From the NCBI RefSeq assembly GCF_018343535.1, contig NZ_JAGYPF010000001.1, positions 124,001-188,000 of the forward strand: a DNA stretch of 64,000 nt, in the 5' to 3' direction. The stretch is from Neobacillus rhizophilus (GTDB taxonomy: Bacteria > Bacillota > Bacilli > Bacillales > Cytobacillaceae). The position numbers and the translations under genes are program-made. Below, piece by piece: positions 1 through 7,667 of this stretch (position 1 is the stretch's first letter; each line of letters begins with the position of its first letter). The notes under the pieces were generated by a model, which had not been told where the DNA came from, ran no database searches, and saw nothing but the letters and a program-made list of their open reading frames with translations.

Positions 1-501
1 ATTCTTGTCACCTCCAAAGGCTTCAGCGGCGGGATTTACCCGATTGCCGCAACCGTCGTAAGTAAACAAGCAGGAAATTGGATGAATGAGGATGGCTTTG
101 CCCATATCTCGACATTTGGTGGTTCGGAACTGGGCTGTGTTGTAGCGATGAAAGTTTTAGAAATCTCGCAGCGTAAAGAGGTTCAGCAAAACGTTGACTT
201 TGTGGCCAGATACTTGCGGACAGGATTAGAAACCATCAAGAAGCAGCATCCGGACTTTTTTGTCGGCATCCGCCAACTGGGAGTTGTCATGGGGCTTGAG
301 TTTAATCATCCGCAAGGTGCTATCTACGTAATGCAGGAGCTTTATAAAAATGGCGTGTGGGCAATCTATTCCATGCTCGATAACAGTGTCTTACAGTTTA
401 AACCAGGCTTGCTTTGCGATAAGGAATATTGTGATGAGTTACTGTCGAAATGCGAGGCCAGCATCAAACAGGCAGCTAAATCGGTTTTCAGCTACAGTTA
501 A
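1..501 (+). CDS. Class III aminotransferase-fold protein, C-terminal part (candidate amino-alcohol phosphate phospho-lyase)
   Basis: Open from base 1 in frame 1, so the start and N-terminal domain lie outside the window; only about 166 residues are visible. The first residues read ILVTSKGFSGGIYPI, where Lys6 (in SKGFSGG) matches the PLP Schiff-base lysine of class III aminotransferases. The motif HISTFGGSELGC follows, then the C-terminal small domain. In this fold some members are not transaminases but PLP-dependent phospho-lyases acting on ethanolamine phosphate-type substrates. A kinase directly downstream (23-nt gap) and a microcompartment aldehyde dehydrogenase make elimination of phosphate and ammonia from a phosphorylated amino alcohol the likelier job. 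Ordinary transamination cannot be excluded without the N-terminal half. Confidence 0.8.
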   Translation: MLVTSKGFSGGIYPIAATVVSKQAGNWMNEDGFAHISTFGGSELGCVVAMKVLEISQRKEVQQNVDFVARYLRTGLETIKKQHPDFFVGIRQLGVVMGLEFNHPQGAIYVMQELYKNGVWAIYSMLDNSVLQFKPGLLCDKEYCDELLSKCEASIKQAAKSVFSYS

Positions 502-523
502 CAATTCGAAAGGAGTAATGAAT

Positions 524-1537
524 ATGGGCAGCTCCTCAATTGATCCTTTACAGGAATCCATGGAAAAATTTAATCAAATTGCCAAAGCCGCTATTCCTTT
601 TTATCCCTTTTTATCGCAATCATCTATTCAGCTATTAAACTATTCCGAAAATGCTACTTACCTAATTACAGACACTACTACGTGGGAAAAATATATTCTG
701 CGTGTGGGCCGTCCTGGGTATCACACAAAAATAGAAGTGGAAAGTGAACTGGAGTGGTTAAGATCGATTGACCAGCATTCGTCAATCCATGTCTCTTTGC
801 CTGTGTCCGGGGGGAATGGTGAATATATTCAAGTCGTCAACTATGAAAATATGAATTATCACTGTACTCTTTTCACGTTTTTAGAAGGTGAAGCGCCAAA
901 TGAAGACAATGAGCAGGAGCTAATCAGCCAATTTAAAATGCTTGGGGAGATTACGGCCCAATTGCATGAACACAGTATGGCAAATTGGGAACAACTCCTT
1001 CATGTCCGCAGGCTTACCTGGGATTATGAAACGATCCTTGGCCAGACTCCAAAGTGGGGAAGATGGCAGGATGGGCTGGGTATAACGCCAGAGCGTGAAA
1101 AATTGTTCACTAGGGTTTCCGAAAAGATAAAAACGAGATTGGAGCGTTTTGGTAAAGCTCCTACCCGTTATGGACTCATCCATTCCGATTTACGGCTTGC
1201 CAATCTTTTGGTGGAGCGCGATCAAATCAAGGTAATTGATTTTGATGACTGTGGATTTGGCTGGTATTTGTATGACCTCGCTACTTCCTTAAGCTTTATT
1301 GAACACAAACCATATGTGCCCGCACTTATTGAATCATGGTTAAAAGGCTATCGAAGTGTCCGTCCGCTTTCAGAGGAGGAAGAACAAGAAATTCCCACTT
1401 TTATACTAATGCGGCGGCTTCAGTTGATTGCCTGGGTCGGCAGCCGTGATAACGAGACAACACGGGAATTGGGCAGTGGATTTACCGAGGACACTGATGT
1501 CTTGGCGGAAAAATATCTTCAGGATGGAAAAATATAA
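524..1537 (+). CDS. APH-fold small-molecule kinase, candidate amino-alcohol kinase of the microcompartment pathway
   Basis: 337 residues with the aminoglycoside/choline kinase signature: HSDLRLAN (catalytic Asp222, Asn227) and the metal-binding IDFDD (Asp239, Asp241). An open frame extends upstream to 350, but AAAGGAG at 509-515 fits the ATG at 524 (8-nt spacing) better than the ATG at 518. Known family members phosphorylate hydroxyl groups of choline, homoserine, aminoglycosides and, in the Mycobacterium smegmatis RMM-type microcompartment locus, (S)-1-amino-2-propanol. Placement between a phospho-lyase-like gene and the BMC genes supports an amino-alcohol substrate by inference. No encapsulation-type helix is evident at either end, so it may work in the cytosol. 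Confidence 0.8.
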   Translation: MGSSSIDPLQESMEKFNQIAKAAIPFYPFLSQSSIQLLNYSENATYLITDTTTWEKYILRVGRPGYHTKIEVESELEWLRSIDQHSSIHVSLPVSGGNGEYIQVVNYENMNYHCTLFTFLEGEAPNEDNEQELISQFKMLGEITAQLHEHSMANWEQLLHVRRLTWDYETILGQTPKWGRWQDGLGITPEREKLFTRVSEKIKTRLERFGKAPTRYGLIHSDLRLANLLVERDQIKVIDFDDCGFGWYLYDLATSLSFIEHKPYVPALIESWLKGYRSVRPLSEEEEQEIPTFILMRRLQLIAWVGSRDNETTRELGSGFTEDTDVLAEKYLQDGKI

Positions 1538-1572
1538 GAAAACTATACGGCTGTTTATCAGGTGGTGAAACA

Positions 1573-1971
1573 ATGGATGCCGAGTTGGTAGAAAGGATTA
1601 CCAGATTAGTACTCTCAAAGCTTCAGGAATACTCGGAACCTTCCCTTTCTAATGAAGTGAACAGGCTAGATTCCGTTGAAGATAAAAGTTTGGATTATCC
1701 TCCGCTTACAGAACAAGATTTGAAAAATTGGCAACAAATTTCGATGTCTATAGGGTTTTCGGAAGTATCAACAAAGGTCGAACCTTTGACGCAGGAAGAA
1801 ATCAACGTTTGGAAAAACATATCAGCTTCGATTGGGTTTAAAAATAAAATAGTTGAAAGAGAACCATCTAGTCATCGACCGCTTACGGAGGAGGAAATTA
1901 ACAACTGGAACCGTTTATCGGTAAATACAACAGAAAAAGGTCAGGTGAAATTTTTTCCACATCATAATTGA
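1573..1971 (+). CDS. Microcompartment-associated protein with encapsulation-like helix and three short W-containing repeats
   Basis: 132 residues; no family recognised. Residues 2-20 (beginning AELVERITRLVLSKLQ) form an amphipathic helix of the type used as an encapsulation peptide, close in character to the PduL N-terminus downstream. After a polar linker come three copies of a roughly 19-residue unit at 44-62, 71-89 and 103-121. The shared pattern is P-L-T-x-x-[ED]-[IL]-x-x-W-x-x-[IL]-S, and copies 1 and 2 also end in SIGF. Linkers are charged and probably disordered. The gene has GGTGG upstream of ATG 1573 and sits between the kinase and the aldehyde dehydrogenase in the same operon. Repeated short motifs joined by linkers resemble the architecture of carboxysome scaffolds such as CsoS2 or CcmM, so a cargo-organising adaptor is the best guess. 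Confidence 0.85.
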   Translation: MDAELVERITRLVLSKLQEYSEPSLSNEVNRLDSVEDKSLDYPPLTEQDLKNWQQISMSIGFSEVSTKVEPLTQEEINVWKNISASIGFKNKIVEREPSSHRPLTEEEINNWNRLSVNTTEKGQVKFFPHHN

Positions 1972-1999
1972 CGAGGAAATGAGAAAGGAGGGTGCCAAA

Positions 2000-3514
2000 T
2001 TGGAATTGGATAATGATTCGACCTCGATTAAGGAAATGCTAGAGGCTGTAAGACTGGCGAAGGAAGCTCAAGCCAAATATCAGGAGTTTTCTCAGGATCA
2101 GGTCGACCGTATCGTTAAACATGTTGCAGAAGCAGCCTATCAAGCATCTGAAAAATTAGCGAGAATAGCTGTAGAAGAAACGGGAATGGGTGTGACAGAA
2201 CATAAAAAAATCAAAAATGAATTGGGTTCTATGGGCGTCTATCAATCTATTAAAGACGAAAAAACGGTAGGTATTATCAGTGAGAATAAAAAAGAAAAAA
2301 TCACCGAAATCGCCTATCCGTTTGGGGTAATTGCCGGGATCGTCCCAACGACGAACCCTACCTCCACGGCATTTTTTAAAACACTTATTTCATTAAAATC
2401 GCAAAATGCGATTGTCGTAAGCCCACATCCTTCGGCGGTAAAGTGTACAGTGGAGGCGCTGCAGGTTTGCCATGATGCCGCTATTGAGGCGGGGGCGCCT
2501 GAAGGGATAATCGGCTGGATTAGCAGGCCGACAATGGCAGCAACGACGGAACTGATGCACCATCAGGATATTCAATTAATCTTAGCCACAGGCGGCGGCG
2601 GGCTTGTCCGGGCTGCATATAGTTCCGGAAAACCGGCCTACGGAGTCGGACCGGGGAATGTTCCTGTCTATATCGACCGCTCGGCCAATGTCAGTAAAGC
2701 GGTCAAACTGATCGTTGACAGCAAAACGTTTGATAATGGAACCATTTGTGCCACCGAGCAAGCGATTGTTGTTCACAAAAATGTAAAAGAAATGACGATA
2801 AGAGAATTGAAAAACAATGGCGCTTACTTTTTAAGCGCTTCGGAAAAAGCATTACTTGAAAACGTCATTTCCCCAATTAGAGGAAAACTGAATCCGGCTA
2901 TCGTCGGAAAATCGGCTGAGCGAATTGCTTCGATGTCCGGAATAAAGGTTCCTGCGGGGACACGAATATTGATAGCTGAGGAAGATTCAATCGGAAAGGA
3001 AATCCCTTTTTCGATTGAAAAACTTTCACCCATTTTTGCCTTATATACTGCTGCTGATCTGGAAGAGGCGAAAAAAATCTGTCAGGAATTATTGAATATT
3101 GGCGGAAGGGGGCATAGTCTGGCCCTTCACACCAATGATGATGACGTTACCAGAATGTTTGGCTTGGAAATGCCTGTTTCCCGGGTTTTGGTAAATACGC
3201 TGGCATCGATTGGGGCAGCAGGGGCGACGACAGGGTTAACCGCTTCGCTAACCCTAGGATGCGGGTCATATGGAGGGAACATAACGGCAGACAACATCAC
3301 AGCCAGACATTTGATTAATATTAAAAGAATCGCTTATGGAATCAAGGATGTCGAGATACCAAAGCCATCCCAATCTATTGAAAAAAGAGTGAGCAATGAC
3401 GAAATAGTGGAACAGGTAATAAAAAAAGCAACCGGAAACCAAATGAAAAACATTGACACAGAGATGATCACACAACTAGTTAAGAGTGTAATAGAACAAT
3501 ATCAAAAATCTTAG
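2000..3514 (+). CDS. CoA-acylating aldehyde dehydrogenase, microcompartment signature enzyme (PduP/EutE family)
   Basis: Oxidises an aldehyde (probably propionaldehyde or similar) with NAD+ and CoA to acyl-CoA inside the shell. The start is taken as TTG at 2000 because AAAGGAGG ends about 8 nt upstream; an in-frame ATG at 1979 lies before that site and would add 7 residues. Visible motifs are VPTTNPTST, ATGGGGLVRAAY and the nucleophile in NGTICATEQ (Cys250 of 504 residues). After the catalytic domain (to about residue 460) the tail carries two amphipathic helices, DEIVEQVIKKATG and TEMITQLVKSVIEQYQ, at the very C-terminus. These resemble encapsulation peptides, here C-terminal and doubled, whereas PduP carries its peptide at the N-terminus. 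Confidence 0.92.
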   Translation: MELDNDSTSIKEMLEAVRLAKEAQAKYQEFSQDQVDRIVKHVAEAAYQASEKLARIAVEETGMGVTEHKKIKNELGSMGVYQSIKDEKTVGIISENKKEKITEIAYPFGVIAGIVPTTNPTSTAFFKTLISLKSQNAIVVSPHPSAVKCTVEALQVCHDAAIEAGAPEGIIGWISRPTMAATTELMHHQDIQLILATGGGGLVRAAYSSGKPAYGVGPGNVPVYIDRSANVSKAVKLIVDSKTFDNGTICATEQAIVVHKNVKEMTIRELKNNGAYFLSASEKALLENVISPIRGKLNPAIVGKSAERIASMSGIKVPAGTRILIAEEDSIGKEIPFSIEKLSPIFALYTAADLEEAKKICQELLNIGGRGHSLALHTNDDDVTRMFGLEMPVSRVLVNTLASIGAAGATTGLTASLTLGCGSYGGNITADNITARHLINIKRIAYGIKDVEIPKPSQSIEKRVSNDEIVEQVIKKATGNQMKNIDTEMITQLVKSVIEQYQKS

Positions 3515-3534
3515 TAATTTAGGAGGAAAACGGA

Positions 3535-3819
3535 ATGGCGATAAATGGTGCACTGGGAATGATTGAAACAAGAGGTTTGGTAGCTTCATTGGAAGCGGCG
3601 GATGCAATGGTAAAAGCGGCGAATGTAAATCTCGTCGGGAAGGTCCACGTTGGTGGGGGAATCGTGACTGTCTTGGTTACAGGAGACGTTGGGGCGGTAA
3701 AAGCAGCAACAGAGGCAGGAAGTGAAGCGGCGCAGCGGGTTGGCGAGCTTTTATCTGTCCATGTTATTCCAAGGCCACACACAGAATTGCAACTGGTTCT
3801 GCCAAAGATTGAGGGTTAA
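3535..3819 (+). CDS. BMC-H shell hexamer protein 1 (PduA/EutM-like)
   Basis: 94 residues covering one complete BMC domain. Hallmarks are [18 protein letters not shown] at the start and [13 protein letters not shown] plus VHVIPRPH at the end, all typical of canonical hexameric facet proteins. The pore-lining loop reads [11 protein letters not shown], longer and more Gly-rich than the KIGSGLVTV of PduA, so the pore should be wide and flexible. RBS TAGGAGGAA precedes ATG 3535, and the gap to the aldehyde dehydrogenase is only 20 nt. It is expected to form the main facets of the shell. Confidence 0.95.
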   Translation: MAINGALGMIETRGLVASLEAADAMVKAANVNLVGKVHVGGGIVTVLVTGDVGAVKAATEAGSEAAQRVGELLSVHVIPRPHTELQLVLPKIEG

Positions 3820-3858
3820 AAACTATAAATTCATGGTTGAAAAAATGAGGTTAATAAG

Positions 3859-4515
3859 ATGAAGGAAGAAATTACACAACGAATTATTGAGGAAGTATTG
3901 AGGCGGTTGCAACAGAAACCTCATGATGAAGCGAGTATTCCTATTGGAGTTTCGGGCCGGCATTGCCACCTAAAGGAAAAGGATTTAGAATTCCTATTTG
4001 GCACGGGATACCAGCTGACGAAAAAGGCAGATTTATCTCTGCCCGGACAATTTGCTGCGAATGAAACGGTCATCATTGCAGGGCCAAAGGGGAGCATTGA
4101 AAGAGTTCGGGTCCTCGGACCGCTGCGCAGTGAAACTCAAGTGGAGATAAGTCAAACGGATGCGATAAAACTTGGTTTGAAGCCGCCCATCCGGGAATCA
4201 GGGAACCTAAAGGGATCTTCACCTGTTACCATTATTGGGCCGAATGGCAGTTTATTTTTAGAAAATGGATTGATTATTGCCCATGCTCATATTCATATGC
4301 CGCCAGAGGATGCCGCTACATTCAATGTAGAGGACGGGGAGTATGTCGCTGTGCAAACTGACAATCCAATGCGGCCAATCAGATTTGAAAGGGTACAGAT
4401 TCGTGTATCGCCTAAGTATAACTTAGAAATGCATATCGATACTGATGAAGCTAATGCCGGTTTCATCGTAAGCGGGCATACCGGGAGATTAGTAAAAGCA
4501 GAAGGGAAGAGGTGA
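3859..4515 (+). CDS. pduL: Phosphate propanoyltransferase PduL
   Basis: Converts acyl-CoA plus phosphate to acyl phosphate and CoA, recycling CoA in the compartment lumen. 218 residues with two tandem PduL beta-barrel halves. Zinc and active-site motifs are visible: GVSGRHCHL (residues about 31-39), IIAHAHIHMPPEDA (about 140-153) and EMHIDTDEANA. Residues 1-18, starting MKEEITQRIIEEVLRRLQ, form the expected N-terminal encapsulation helix, strikingly like the N-terminus of the triple-repeat protein at 1573. Start ATG 3859 has a weak GAGGT site. Presence of PduL and the acylating dehydrogenase defines the core of a metabolosome. Confidence 0.95.
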   Translation: MKEEITQRIIEEVLRRLQQKPHDEASIPIGVSGRHCHLKEKDLEFLFGTGYQLTKKADLSLPGQFAANETVIIAGPKGSIERVRVLGPLRSETQVEISQTDAIKLGLKPPIRESGNLKGSSPVTIIGPNGSLFLENGLIIAHAHIHMPPEDAATFNVEDGEYVAVQTDNPMRPIRFERVQIRVSPKYNLEMHIDTDEANAGFIVSGHTGRLVKAEGKR

Positions 4516-4521
4516 TGTGAG

Positions 4522-4851
4522 GTGGCAAAGGCGTTAGGAATGATTGAAACAAGAGGGCTCGCTACCTCCATTGAGGCATTGGATGTGATGGTAAAAACCT
4601 CTTTTGTACAGCTTGTCAAACAAAATATGGTCGACCCGGCCCTCGTGACAATCGTGGTCGAAGGTGACGTCAGTGCAGTAAAGGCAGCAGTTGAAGCAGG
4701 GGTAGAAACTGCCAGAAAAAAAGGATCTCTTATTGCCTTTAATGTGATTCCGCACCCCGATGGAAGCTTGCCGCAGCTATTTATGGAGCAGCCCATCTCT
4801 AGAAAACAAGAAGCTAAAATAGTGTCGAGCTTAGAATCGCAATCGGAGTAG
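4522..4851 (+). CDS. BMC-H shell protein 2 with divergent pore and C-terminal extension
   Basis: 109 residues starting at GTG 4522 after GGGAAGAGG; the gap to pduL is 6 nt. A single BMC domain is evident from [31 protein letters not shown] and NVIPHPDG. The pore segment reads KQNMVDPALVTI. The glycines of the first shell protein are replaced by Val-Asp-Pro-Ala, implying a different, probably narrower and partly acidic pore. About 25 residues follow the BMC core (SRKQEAKIVSSLESQ and flanks), which could face the lumen or cytosol. Having two BMC-H types suggests division of labour in metabolite passage. No BMC-T or BMC-P gene is present in the visible part of the locus. Confidence 0.93.
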   Translation: MAKALGMIETRGLATSIEALDVMVKTSFVQLVKQNMVDPALVTIVVEGDVSAVKAAVEAGVETARKKGSLIAFNVIPHPDGSLPQLFMEQPISRKQEAKIVSSLESQSE

Positions 4852-4878
4852 ATAAAACCGTTGGAAAGGAGGTCATGT

Positions 4879-5817
4879 ATGTCCTTCACACGGAAAAAGC
4901 TTGCTGTCATCGGAGCAGGAAATACTGGTACGACAATCGCTCTCATGTTTGCGCAAAAAGAATTGGGGGATATTGTCTTATTAGATATTCCTAGCCAGGA
5001 AAAACCAACTAAAGGGAAAGCATTAGACCTGCTCCAAGCAGGTCCGGTGCAGAAATATGATTCTATGATAATAGGATCCTCCGATTATAAAGATATAAAA
5101 GCTGCTGATCTGGTCATTATTACTGCGGGGGTCGCCCGTAAGCCCGGCATGAGCAGGGATGACTTGGTTACGATCAATGCCAGTATTATCAAGGAAGTGT
5201 CTGAGCAAATAGCCGTTTATGCTCCTAACAGCTATGTTTTAGTCCTGAGCAACCCAGTTGATGCGATGGCCTATGTTTGCTACAAAACTACCGGTTTTCC
5301 GAAAAATCGGGTGATTGGGCAGTCGGGAGTACTCGATACAGCCCGATTTAATACCTTTGTTGCACAGGAATTAAATGTTTCAGTGGAGGATATTTCGAGC
5401 TTTGTCCTGGGCGGGCACGGTGATACGATGGTTCCCATGGTCCGTTTTTCGTATGCAGGCGGAATCCCCTTAGAACGTATTCTTCCTTCCGAAACAATCG
5501 CCAGGATTGTAGAACGGACGCGAAATGGCGGCGGCGAAATTGTCAATCTTCTTGGCCAGGGCAGTGCTTATTACGCACCTGCTGCGGCCATTGTACAAAT
5601 GGCCGAGGCCATCGTGAAGGATAAAAAGAGAATCCTCCCTTCGATTGCTTATTTGGAGGGGGAATATGGGTATAAGGACATTTACCTGGGCGTCCCAACG
5701 ATTCTTGGCGGGAATGGTATTGAGAGTATTATAGAATTGCCGCTCACTGCTGATGAAAAAGCTAGCCTGGACGTTTCCGCTCAAACAGTAAAAACCTTGC
5801 TAACTTTGTTAGATTAA
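4879..5817 (+). CDS. Malate dehydrogenase-like NAD(P)-dependent 2-hydroxyacid dehydrogenase in the BMC operon
   Basis: 312 residues of the lactate/malate dehydrogenase family. The Rossmann motif is VIGAGNTG. Substrate residues are Arg87 and Arg93 in [11 protein letters not shown]; the catalytic pair is Asp153 (LDTARF) and His180 (LGGHGDTM). The [10 protein letters not shown] loop is typical of malate rather than lactate enzymes. Start ATG 4879 is chosen because AAAGGAGG lies at 4865-4872; an upstream TTG at 4861 precedes this site. It is co-directional and 27 nt from the second shell gene. In B. subtilis mdh sits with citZ-icd, so this is probably a paralogue. No encapsulation helix is visible at either end. 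Confidence 0.88.
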   Translation: MSFTRKKLAVIGAGNTGTTIALMFAQKELGDIVLLDIPSQEKPTKGKALDLLQAGPVQKYDSMIIGSSDYKDIKAADLVIITAGVARKPGMSRDDLVTINASIIKEVSEQIAVYAPNSYVLVLSNPVDAMAYVCYKTTGFPKNRVIGQSGVLDTARFNTFVAQELNVSVEDISSFVLGGHGDTMVPMVRFSYAGGIPLERILPSETIARIVERTRNGGGEIVNLLGQGSAYYAPAAAIVQMAEAIVKDKKRILPSIAYLEGEYGYKDIYLGVPTILGGNGIESIIELPLTADEKASLDVSAQTVKTLLTLLD

Positions 5818-5858
5818 TTTTTTAAGTGGAATTTTTATCTTGAGGGGGTGACTGCCAG

Positions 5859-5890
5859 GAAGATCCTCTTTTCTCAGAAAAAAAGTCTTC
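5859..5890 (+). terminator. Possible hairpin after the BMC operon
   Basis: GAAGA at 5859-5863 can pair with TCTTC at 5886-5890, with an inner TTTTCT/AGAAAA pair. The hairpin is A/T-rich and followed only by a short TTTG, so it is a weak terminator at best. The remainder of 5818-6028 shows nothing else I can name apart from the ribosome binding site of the permease. Confidence 0.3.
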
Positions 5891-6028
5891 TTTGTGTATA
5901 GGTTCGTCACTGTGATTTTCTAATATTTTGGCTCTTTTCTAAAAGATTGTTGCTAATAAGGATTATTCGCAAGAAGCAACAGCATTTACGAAAACAGCCT
6001 ATATTTTTAAGGAAAGAAGGGTGAAAAG

Positions 6029-7630
6029 ATGTCTAAAGCAGGACTCGCATTGTTTGAACAGAAATCAACAGGTGGAATTGCCCGGCAGATCAGTCCAATA
6101 GACACGATGATTTACTCCGCTGCCAACCCGGGGTTGATGTTTGCGCTCGTCTATATCATGTGGGCACCATTTTTATATCCAGGCGCTCATATGGTTTGGG
6201 CCATCCTGACTGTCGCACAAATGTTTATAATTGCCGGCCTATACTGGTTGTTATCGGTCTCAATGCCGCGCTCCGGCGGAGAATATATTTATATAAGCAG
6301 GATTCTTCATCCCTCACTAGGTTTGATGGCAAGTTTTATGATAACGTTTACATCTATTTCGTGGACGGGGATTCTTTTAAACTGGATTATCAAATGGTCT
6401 ATCGTTGAATTCTTCTATTCGATTGCACTCATTAACGGAAATGACGCAACATGGCTGGGGCTGGCGGAGTTTTTCAACAGCAATATCATGCATGCAATTA
6501 TCGGAACAGCACTGTTAGCATTCATCTACTTTATCTATTATAAAGGCACAAAGTGGATGGTTAGGCTGGCCTATTTAACGCTCGGTGCGACGCTGGTAGG
6601 GGCGGTAGTTTTTATCATTGCGAACCTGATTACCGGGCAGGGAACGTTTGCGGCTAATTTTACTGAAATGACAGGCTTGGCCTATGGGGATGTCATAAAA
6701 TTAGCTGAAGCGGATGGCTATACAACAAAGTTTCTATTCGGTGCAACTGTCATGGCCGGTTCCACCTACATTATTCTTAACACCCTTGGATCTACCTTTG
6801 GGGCAAATCTCGCCGGTGAAGTGCGAAACGTTCAGAAGTCACAGCTCTTGGCCTTATTTGGCTCGCTGGCTATTTTAATGGTCGTTTGGGCAATTTTCTA
6901 TGCGATGTCCTATATTAACTTTGGCGATATCTGGTCCAATAGCTTGTATTATCTTTACAATGCTGGTCATGAGGCCTATCCATTTAAGGGCTATGACCCA
7001 TTTATCACCATCATGATTGGGATCATGACGAAAAGCCCTGTGTTTGTCTTTTTGATTGCTATCTGTTTCGCGGTGGCCACCTTTGGGTCAGCGGCAGGTC
7101 TTGGCTTCGGCCCTTCACGAAATATTGTGGCTTGGTCCTTTGACCGCTTGATTCCAAGCAAATTTATGGAGCTTAACAAGAAAACGAACTCCCCAACCTA
7201 CGCCTTAAGAACAGTCATCATCGGTGCCTGGTTTTTCTTAATGCTCGATATTTTCATGCCTTCTTGGACGGCTAATATCGCGTACACCATTTTCACTTGG
7301 TTCTTAGCCTGGATTTTCCTGGGGATTTCCGGAATTGTTTTTTCAACCCGCAAGAAGATTTTGTTCAACTCCTCACCGCCAATTGTAAAAACAAAATTTT
7401 TAGGAATGCATTTAATCACCATTCTAGGCTGGTTAACCCTGGCAATCAGTATTTCGATTTGTTACTATCTTCTGATACCGTTTTTGAGAGGCGATTTGCC
7501 ATTTACAATGATTGTGGTTTCCCTCTGCTTAATGTTTATCCCAATTATCGTCTATTTCGTGATGAAGCGGTCCCATGCTAAGAAGGGAATCGATATCGAT
7601 ATTCAGTTCCAAGAGATACCTTCGGATTAA
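6029..7630 (+). CDS. APC superfamily amino acid/amine permease
   Basis: 533 residues with about 12 hydrophobic segments, opening with QISPIDTMIYSAANPG and the MPRSGGEYIYISRI motif typical of APC-family transporters near helix 2. ATG 6029 follows GGAAAGAAGGGTG. Family members are proton- or sodium-coupled importers or exchangers for amino acids and amines. Its position 3' of the microcompartment operon suggests uptake of the amine or amino-alcohol substrate, but specificity cannot be read from sequence. The final 20 residues are charged and cytosolic. It is separated from the shell operon by 211 nt and may have its own promoter. Confidence 0.85.
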   Translation: MSKAGLALFEQKSTGGIARQISPIDTMIYSAANPGLMFALVYIMWAPFLYPGAHMVWAILTVAQMFIIAGLYWLLSVSMPRSGGEYIYISRILHPSLGLMASFMITFTSISWTGILLNWIIKWSIVEFFYSIALINGNDATWLGLAEFFNSNIMHAIIGTALLAFIYFIYYKGTKWMVRLAYLTLGATLVGAVVFIIANLITGQGTFAANFTEMTGLAYGDVIKLAEADGYTTKFLFGATVMAGSTYIILNTLGSTFGANLAGEVRNVQKSQLLALFGSLAILMVVWAIFYAMSYINFGDIWSNSLYYLYNAGHEAYPFKGYDPFITIMIGIMTKSPVFVFLIAICFAVATFGSAAGLGFGPSRNIVAWSFDRLIPSKFMELNKKTNSPTYALRTVIIGAWFFLMLDIFMPSWTANIAYTIFTWFLAWIFLGISGIVFSTRKKILFNSSPPIVKTKFLGMHLITILGWLTLAISISICYYLLIPFLRGDLPFTMIVVSLCLMFIPIIVYFVMKRSHAKKGIDIDIQFQEIPSD

Positions 7631-7667
7631 GTAAACCTTTCATAAAAAATGTAGTGGGGTGAGCTAA

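Noticed and set aside
1979..1999. ATG at 1979 as start of the aldehyde dehydrogenase
   Set aside because: The strong AAAGGAGG site lies downstream of this ATG and is correctly spaced for TTG at 2000.
4293..4946. 217-residue minus-strand frame opposite pduL and the second shell gene
   Set aside because: It lies wholly antisense to well-supported genes, lacks a ribosome site and has no recognisable motif.
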